Shown: in pieces, positions 7,197-11,877 of the stretch
How positions within the stretch are numbered: position 1 is the stretch's first letter
How the letters are laid out: every line of letters begins with the position of its first letter
Assembly: GCA_045629205.1 (NCBI GenBank)
Contig: JAZQQT010000112.1
Coordinates: 1-12,779 of the forward strand
Direction of reading: 5' to 3'
DNA from: JAZQLP01 sp045629205
GTDB taxonomy: Bacteria > Bacillota > Clostridia > Oscillospirales > UBA644
DNA length: 12,779 nucleotides
The notes under the pieces: model-generated
The model's input: only the letters and a program-made list of their open reading frames with translations
Database searches by the model: none
What the model was told of the DNA's origin: nothing
Program-made: the position numbers and the translations under genes

Positions 7197-8153
7197 ATGA
7201 AAAACAAAATCGTAAAAACATCGGTGTTGATTCTTGCGGCAGTTTCTGTTTTCACATTAAGCGGCTGCCGAAACACGCAGCCGGTCGTCACCCCGGACAC
7301 TCCGGAAGAGCAGACACCGATGATCTACAGCCATGTAGCGATAATAGGCGTTGACGGAGGCGGGAATTTTTTTGACAAAGCCGATACGCCGAATATGGAC
7401 AGAATTTTTGCGAACGGAGCGACCTCTTATTCGGCACAAGCGGAAATCCCGACAAGCAGCGCGGAAAACTGGGGCGCGATAATTCACGGAGTCGCATGTG
7501 ATGTTCACGGCTTCACAAACGATTCCGCAGCGGAATCATCGATCGACTCCGACTATCCATACCCTTCCGTATTCAAGGTTATTAAACAAAGTATTCCGAA
7601 CGCCGAAATGTGTTCGGTCGTCAACTGGTGGCCGATAGACAGAGGTCTGATAGAATGGGATATCGGCGTGCATCTTCTTTACGAATGTGGTGATGACCTT
7701 GAGGTTTCAGAAGAATCTGTAAATATGATAAACGATTTCTGTCCGGCACTTTTATTTGTTCAGTTCGACGGTCTTGACGGAATAGGTCATGTGACAGGAT
7801 ACGGATCACCGGAGTATTATGACCGTTTAACCGAGATCGACGGCTATATAGGGCAGATTTATGACGCATACGACGATCTCGGAGTTCTTGACGAAACACT
7901 TTTCATAGTAGTATCGGACCACGGAGGAACATACTGTATTGACGAAAACGGGATCGGTTCGGGAAGTCACGGAGGAACGACACCCGAGGAGGTGACTGTT
8001 TTCCTCGGAGTTGCCGGAAAGACAGTTGCGAATACCGATCTCGGAGCAATCAGAAACAGGGATGCTGCCGCAATAACGGCGGCGGCTCTCGGCATTGAAA
8101 TACCGCAAGTCTGGACCTCTCGGGTTCCGGACGGACTTTTTACAGACAGATAG
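7197..8153 (+). CDS. Surface lipoprotein, alkaline phosphatase superfamily (type I phosphodiesterase-like), array copy 3
   Basis: 318 residues. The signal peptide has a textbook lipobox L-S-G-C24, followed by a short tether with T-P-D-T-P-E-E shared with copy 4. Predicted active-site residues are Asp53, nucleophile Ser88 (P-T-S-S), Asp194 and His198 (D-G-I-G-H), Asp241-His242 (S-D-H-G-G-T) and His258 (S-H-G-G-T-T-P-E-E), so the two-metal site is complete. Cys101 and Cys139 match the copy 1 pair. The variable segment between nucleophile and second metal block (105-180) carries its own insertion, S-A-A-E-S-S-I-D-S-D, and an acidic stretch C-G-D-D-L-E-V. The N-terminal half of the gene is closest to copy 4, while its 3' end is closest to copy 2, so the gene is a mosaic. 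The next start overlaps its stop region. Confidence 0.87.
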   Translation: MKNKIVKTSVLILAAVSVFTLSGCRNTQPVVTPDTPEEQTPMIYSHVAIIGVDGGGNFFDKADTPNMDRIFANGATSYSAQAEIPTSSAENWGAIIHGVACDVHGFTNDSAAESSIDSDYPYPSVFKVIKQSIPNAEMCSVVNWWPIDRGLIEWDIGVHLLYECGDDLEVSEESVNMINDFCPALLFVQFDGLDGIGHVTGYGSPEYYDRLTEIDGYIGQIYDAYDDLGVLDETLFIVVSDHGGTYCIDENGIGSGSHGGTTPEEVTVFLGVAGKTVANTDLGAIRNRDAAAITAAALGIEIPQVWTSRVPDGLFTDR

Positions 8154-8156
8154 GAG
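8151..8156 (+). promoter_or_regulatory. Shine-Dalgarno overlapping the stop codon, copy 3 to copy 4
   Basis: TAGGAG contains the TAG stop of copy 3 (8151-8153) and a strong AGGAG site, 6 nt before the ATG at 8163. Confidence 0.78.
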
Positions 8157-8162
8157 AACACC

Positions 8163-9116
8163 ATGAAAAACAAAATCTTAAAGACATCGGCGTTGATTCT
8201 TGCGGCAGTTCTTATTTTCGCATTGGCCGGCTGCCAAAACAAGCAGCCGATTGTCACTCCCGACACACCGGAAGAAGAGAAGCCGCTGATTTATAAGCAT
8301 GTCGCCATAATCGGCGTTGACGGAGCCGGAAACTTTTTTAACAAGACCGATACGCCGAACATGGACAGGATTTTCGCAAACGGAGCGACATCTTTTACGG
8401 CATCGGCTGAAATACCGACGATAAGTGCGCAGAACTGGGGTTCTATGCTTTACGGTATAGCGTGTGACGTCCACGGATTCACAAACGATATAATCGAAAA
8501 CGGTTCAAAAGGTTATTCAACTCCTTATTCATCCGTCTTCAAATTACTGCGTCAGAACGGTCCCGACGCGGTTCTGTGCTCGGTCGTAAACTGGAAGCCG
8601 ATCAATCTCGGACTTATAGAATGGGATATAAACGTTATAAAAGACAGCATTGAAGACGACGCAATCGTTACCCAAAAAGCAAAGCAATTGATCATGGAAT
8701 GCTGCCCCGAACTCTTATTCGTTCAATTCGACGGAGTTGACGGAGAAGGTCATTCAAACGGATACGGTTCACAGGTTTACCTTGACTATATTTCCGTTAT
8801 CGACGGATATATAGGGCAGCTTTACGAGGCATACGACGATATCGGAATCCTTGACGAAACACTTTTCATAGTCGTGTCGGACCACGGAGGAACATTCGTT
8901 GTTGACGAAAACGGAAACGGTTCCGGAGGTCACGGCGGATCTACCCCAGAAGAGGTGACGGTTTTCCTCGGTGTTACGGGAAAAACGGTTGCGAATATCG
9001 ATCTCGGAGCAGTCAGAAACAGAGACGTGACCGCCATAACTGCGGCTGCTCTCGGCATTGAAATACCGGAAACATGGACGTCAACGGTTCCGGAAGGACT
9101 TTTTACAGACAGATAA
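8163..9116 (+). CDS. Surface lipoprotein, alkaline phosphatase superfamily (type I phosphodiesterase-like), array copy 4
   Basis: 317 residues. The signal peptide ends in an ideal lipobox L-A-G-C24. Predicted active-site residues are Asp53, nucleophile Ser88 (P-T-I-S), Asp193 and His197 (D-G-E-G-H), Asp240-His241 and His257 (G-H-G-G-S-T-P-E-E). Cys101 and Cys139 are kept. The signal peptide and tether resemble copy 3, but the DNA around the nucleophile (8398-8447) differs from copy 1 (5515-5564) at only one of 50 positions. The post-nucleophile segment is distinct (I-I-E-N-G-S-K-G-Y-S-T), and the usual P-Y-P-S motif becomes P-Y-S-S. This is the only copy that ends in TAA; its successor uses a separate GGAG site (9119-9122) downstream of the stop, with a 13-bp gap. 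Confidence 0.87.
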   Translation: MKNKILKTSALILAAVLIFALAGCQNKQPIVTPDTPEEEKPLIYKHVAIIGVDGAGNFFNKTDTPNMDRIFANGATSFTASAEIPTISAQNWGSMLYGIACDVHGFTNDIIENGSKGYSTPYSSVFKLLRQNGPDAVLCSVVNWKPINLGLIEWDINVIKDSIEDDAIVTQKAKQLIMECCPELLFVQFDGVDGEGHSNGYGSQVYLDYISVIDGYIGQLYEAYDDIGILDETLFIVVSDHGGTFVVDENGNGSGGHGGSTPEEVTVFLGVTGKTVANIDLGAVRNRDVTAITAAALGIEIPETWTSTVPEGLFTDR

Positions 9117-9129
9117 CCGGAGAAAAATC

Positions 9130-10074
9130 ATGAAAAAGACAATAGTATTATTTTTGGCAACGGCATTATTGTTTGTTCTTTCGTTTTGTTTATCTTCATG
9201 CGACAAACCAAACGAAAAAAAAGAAAATAACAAAGAAACGGAAGGTCCGTTTTATTACAGCCATGTCTGTATTATCGGCATAGACGGCGGAGGCAACTTT
9301 TTTAACGAGACGAACACTCCGAATATCTGCAAACTGTTTTCAAAAGGAGCAACGGCATATGACGCATCTGCGGAGTATCCGTCTTCGAGCACTCAGAACT
9401 GGATGTCCATTCTCCACGGCGTAGCCGCAGACGTTCATAACAGCAACGGAAATCCCATCGACTCATCATATCCCTATCCGTCCGTTTTCAACGTTGTCAG
9501 ACAGGCAGATAAAGACGCGAATCTTTGCTGCATCGTCAACTGGGATCCCATCTATACGGAAATGGTCGAACAGGACATAGGTGTTATCGAGGACAGAGCC
9601 GAAGACGACCTTGTTGTAACACGCAAAGTCATCGCTGCGCTGAATTCCTATTTTCCGGAAATTATGTTTATACAGTTTGACCATCTTGACGGTGTAGGAC
9701 ACGGACACGGATACGGACCGAACAATCCGTCATACGTCAAATATCAGAAAGTTCTTGACGACTACGTTGACCGTATTTTAACGGCATACGACGATGCGGG
9801 AATATTTGACGATACGCTTTTTATTTTAACGACAGACCATGGCGGCACGTTTTATTACGAAAACGAAGGCACACAATCAACCGGATCTCACGGCGGTGAT
9901 TCTCCCGAAGAAATGACGGTTTTTCTGGGGGTTTACGGAAAAACAGTGGCAAATATCACCATGGAAAACATGAAAAACAGAGATGTGGCGGCAATAGCTA
10001 TTGCCGCACTCGGGCTTGAAATCCCGGAAATATGGACATCAAGAGTCCCTGAAGGGCTCTTTACAGACAGGTAG
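9130..10074 (+). CDS. Surface lipoprotein, alkaline phosphatase superfamily (type I phosphodiesterase-like), array copy 5
   Basis: 314 residues from the ATG at 9130, chosen because GGAG (9119-9122) lies 7 nt upstream and a signal peptide begins exactly there; a longer in-frame start at 9058 would overlap copy 4 and bury the signal peptide. The lipobox is L-S-S-C24, followed by a highly charged Lys/Glu/Asn tether (25-40) unlike the Pro-rich tethers of copies 1-4. Predicted active-site residues are Asp52, nucleophile Ser87 (P-S-S-S), Asp187 and His191 (D-G-V-G-H), Asp236-His237 and His254 (S-H-G-G-D-S-P-E-E). The first paired Cys of copies 1-4 is Ala100 here, and the following H-G is H-N. Codon and base composition are like the neighbours. 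This is an older, more diverged member with an apparently intact active site. Confidence 0.87.
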   Translation: MKKTIVLFLATALLFVLSFCLSSCDKPNEKKENNKETEGPFYYSHVCIIGIDGGGNFFNETNTPNICKLFSKGATAYDASAEYPSSSTQNWMSILHGVAADVHNSNGNPIDSSYPYPSVFNVVRQADKDANLCCIVNWDPIYTEMVEQDIGVIEDRAEDDLVVTRKVIAALNSYFPEIMFIQFDHLDGVGHGHGYGPNNPSYVKYQKVLDDYVDRILTAYDDAGIFDDTLFILTTDHGGTFYYENEGTQSTGSHGGDSPEEMTVFLGVYGKTVANITMENMKNRDVAAIAIAALGLEIPEIWTSRVPEGLFTDR

Positions 10075-10081
10075 AATAATG
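10069..10081 (+). promoter_or_regulatory. Ribosome binding site over the copy 5 stop, deciding the copy 6 start
   Basis: AGGT at 10069-10072 is formed by the last Arg codon and the first base of the TAG stop (10072-10074). It lies 6-7 nt before ATG 10079-10081. It is weaker than the sites for copies 2-4, so copy 6 may depend more on coupling to copy 5. Confidence 0.55.
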
Positions 10082-11011
10082 AAAAAAATCATCAGTTTTA
10101 TTTTAATTTCGGCTATCATCGTCTCATGCGCGATTTTGCTTATTTCGTGTTCCGAAAAGCCGAATACGGAAGATCCCGTCACTCCGGATACCGACACTGA
10201 GGAAAAAGGACCCGATTACAAATACGTATGCCTTATCGGCGTTGACGGGGGCGGAAGATTTTTCACCGAAGAAAACACTCCGCTGACATTGAAAATCTTC
10301 GAAAACGGCGCTACCGCTTTCGATACACTGACGGAGCTTCCTTCGGGAAGCGGACCGAACTGGATGTCGATCCTTCACGGCATCAGCTATGATACCCATC
10401 TGCGAAACAATGCCGAGTGCGGGGAACCTATTGACAGTTCATATCCGTATCCGTCGATTTTCAGAGTAATAAGAGAACAGATACCGGATGCAAAATTATA
10501 CGCTCACGGTGACTGGGCAGAATCGGTAACCGGCACTGTTGAAATGGATATAAACTGCGGAATAGTCGCCGGCGTCAACGACGACATAGTATCCTATCTG
10601 TCAAACGCTCTGCTTAAAAGAGAAATTCCCACAATGCTTTTCATACAGTTCGACAAGATGGACGGAAACTGGTTCACACCGTTATATACCGAGAATTTCA
10701 ACGTGATCGACAAATATATCTACAGCCTGTATCAGTTATACGACGATTGGGGAGTTCTTGACGAAACGCTGTTTATCGTTACGGCGGACCACGGAGGCGG
10801 ATGGTGGGAAGATATACAGGAATACAATCACGGACGCGATTCCTATGACGAATGTCATGTTTTTCTCGGCATAGCCGGAAGAACGGTGAATAACTATACC
10901 ATGACAGATACGAGAAACAGGGATATTCCCGCCATCGTTGCTGCCGCTCTCGGATTGGAAGCGCCGGACGTATGGACGGCAAAAATACCGGAAGGGTTAT
11001 TCGGGGATTGA
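10079..11011 (+). CDS. Diverged array copy 6: lipoprotein of the alkaline phosphatase superfamily with an altered metal site
   Basis: 310 residues from the ATG at 10079, just 4 bp after copy 5; an earlier in-frame ATG at 10001 lies inside copy 5 and would hide the signal peptide. The lipobox is L-I-S-C24 (Cys17 is a weaker alternative). Asp56, nucleophile Ser91 (P-S-G-S), Asp195, Asp237-His238 and His251 are kept. However, the D-x2-G-H block reads D-G-N-W-F, so the metal-ligand His is Phe199 and the conserved Gly is Trp198. The G-Y-G that follows is gone, G-G-T-x-P-E-E is replaced by G-R-D-S-Y-D-E, and both paired Cys of copies 1-4 are missing. The frame is open and the rest of the fold is conserved, so this is a maintained gene rather than debris. 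It may bind rather than cleave a substrate, or use one metal. It ends G-L-F-G-D, lacking the T-D-R tail. Confidence 0.85.
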   Translation: MKKIISFILISAIIVSCAILLISCSEKPNTEDPVTPDTDTEEKGPDYKYVCLIGVDGGGRFFTEENTPLTLKIFENGATAFDTLTELPSGSGPNWMSILHGISYDTHLRNNAECGEPIDSSYPYPSIFRVIREQIPDAKLYAHGDWAESVTGTVEMDINCGIVAGVNDDIVSYLSNALLKREIPTMLFIQFDKMDGNWFTPLYTENFNVIDKYIYSLYQLYDDWGVLDETLFIVTADHGGGWWEDIQEYNHGRDSYDECHVFLGIAGRTVNNYTMTDTRNRDIPAIVAAALGLEAPDVWTAKIPEGLFGD

Positions 11012-11013
11012 TT

Positions 11014-11634
11014 ATGAGACCTGCAGCCAAACGTATTTTATCTTTTATCATTTTCAACGCGATTCTTTTTATCGTTTACTACCTGCTTAACGTTCTTACA
11101 GACGTTATAACGTATTTCTTAAAAATCACGGATGCCGGAGCAATTCCCGACATGATCATATCTTTTATCGTCTGGGCCGGATTTACGGCATTATATGTTT
11201 TTATGATAACGGACAGAAAAGCCTTCGGTGTCCCCTATCTGACGGAGCCAGAGCAAAGCCGCCCGACGCCCGTCGATGCCTTTAATCCCGTAAAAGAGCT
11301 GAAACACGGAAAAATCGACACGGTGATTTATGCTGTCATGACAGCTGTCCCTGCCGTATGGTATATGTTTGACGGCGTTAAAGTCGGAGCAAATGACGTG
11401 CCTGCCGAGTTGTTTTTGCCGCAGACCCTGTTTATGAAAATAACCTCGGAGCCTATAATCGGTTTTGTCATAGGAGTTGCGGTTTTTTGGGTAATTTCCT
11501 GTTTTACCACCATGGAGGCAAGAAAAAAATGGCTTGAAAATCCACTGACACCGGACGAAATCAACCCGTTTTCAGTCTCCGAAACCGACGACGCACAGAA
11601 TCCGGAAAAGGGAAACGACAATCAAATCGAATGA
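11014..11634 (+). CDS. Unrecognised integral membrane protein, about four membrane segments, last gene of the lipoprotein operon
   Basis: 206 residues from the ATG at 11014, 2 bp after the copy 6 stop; GGGGA (11003-11007) inside the end of copy 6 serves as the binding site. Hydrophobic segments lie at about 8-36, 45-66, 101-118 and 147-163. A polar loop (67-100) separates the second and third, and the last ~40 residues form a hydrophilic, acidic tail (E-T-D-D-A-Q-N-P-E-K-G-N-D). There is no signal peptidase site, no Walker motif and no catalytic motif that I recognise. The start Arg and Lys before the first segment and the M-E-A-R-K-K-W after the last suggest both ends face the cytoplasm. Its position as the only non-lipoprotein gene in the operon suggests a partner role for the array (anchor, flippase or small permease), but this is inference only. 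Longer in-frame starts inside copy 6 (10972) lack a binding site. Confidence 0.75.
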   Translation: MRPAAKRILSFIIFNAILFIVYYLLNVLTDVITYFLKITDAGAIPDMIISFIVWAGFTALYVFMITDRKAFGVPYLTEPEQSRPTPVDAFNPVKELKHGKIDTVIYAVMTAVPAVWYMFDGVKVGANDVPAELFLPQTLFMKITSEPIIGFVIGVAVFWVISCFTTMEARKKWLENPLTPDEINPFSVSETDDAQNPEKGNDNQIE

Positions 11635-11640
11635 TAACTC

Positions 11641-11667
11641 ACCGCGGTCTGAAACCGCGGTTTTTTT
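11641..11667 (+). terminator. Rho-independent terminator of the lipoprotein operon
   Basis: A GC-rich 8-bp stem, ACCGCGGT (11641-11648) with ACCGCGGT (11654-11661, self-complementary), has a 5-nt loop and seven T (11661-11667). It lies 6 bp after the membrane protein stop. The spacer 11668-11759 is very AT-rich with A and T tracts; I see no gene in it. Confidence 0.92.
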
Positions 11668-11759
11668 ACTGAAAACACTAACAAACACAAAAAAAACATT
11701 TTTTAACAATAATTTCAAAGTAAAACCACTATTTTTTTATCCGTATCACGAAATAAGGC

Positions 11760-11788
11760 TTGACTAAATGGTCATTTCTTTTTATAAT
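11760..11788 (+). promoter_or_regulatory. Predicted sigma-A promoter for the pilus ATPase gene
   Basis: TTGACT (11760-11765) and TATAAT (11783-11788) are separated by 17 bp, downstream of A/T tracts that could act as an UP element. The start of transcription is expected near 11795, leaving a leader of about 83 nt. A short TGAC/GTCA inverted repeat (11761-11764 and 11771-11774) overlaps the -35 and spacer. I do not see a known riboswitch in the leader, in particular no recognisable cyclic-di-GMP (GEMM) core. Confidence 0.75.
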
Positions 11789-11877
11789 ATATTAATATAA
11801 ATATTTTAGAGTGTAGTTGTAACATATTTTATCGGTGACTTTAATATCTCCGTAAAAAACTGAAAGGAAGTTACTCG

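Larger units (their letters stand above)
5268..11011 (+). repeat. Six-copy head-to-tail array of phosphodiesterase-like lipoprotein genes
   Basis: Six intact paralogous genes start at 5268, 6240, 7197, 8163, 9130 and 10079, a period of 949-972 bp, with gaps of 9, 9, 9, 13 and 4 bp. All encode a signal peptide with the lipobox Cys at residue 24, the same alkaline phosphatase superfamily core and a C-terminus ending in P-(D/E)-G-L-F-T-D-R (G-L-F-G-D in the last). DNA identity is patchy, with a 35-bp block identical in copies 1, 2 and 3 (6147-6181, 7104-7138, 8070-8104). Copies 3 and 4 look closest overall; copies 5 and 6 are the most diverged. No copy is frameshifted. Confidence 0.95.

Noticed and set aside
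5325..8474. Minus-strand frames of 70-110 codons opposite the lipoprotein array
   Set aside because: They repeat at the array period because the coding strand repeats; they have no start signals and no credible protein features.
9058..9129. N-terminal extension of copy 5 from an ATG at 9058
   Set aside because: It would overlap the end of copy 4 out of frame and put 24 extra residues before a clean lipoprotein signal peptide; the ATG at 9130 has its own GGAG site.
10001..10078. N-terminal extension of copy 6 from 10001 (and, likewise, of the membrane protein from 10972)
   Set aside because: Both extensions only read through the previous gene in another frame; the starts at 10079 and 11014 lie directly after the preceding stops and begin with a signal peptide and a membrane segment.
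5268..11011. Array proteins as sulfatases
   Set aside because: The fold is related, but the formylglycine signature C/S-x-P-x-R is missing in all six; the P-x2-S-x2-N-W nucleophile block and the D-x2-G-H block fit the phosphodiesterase/alkaline phosphatase branch.
11761..11774. TGAC-N6-GTCA at the pilus ATPase promoter as a repressor site
   Set aside because: The arms are four bases and half of one belongs to the -35 box; noted with the promoter but not strong enough for a separate claim.
11795..11877. A cyclic-di-GMP riboswitch in the leader of the pilus ATPase gene
   Set aside because: The leader is short and AT-rich and lacks the conserved GEMM core and stems.
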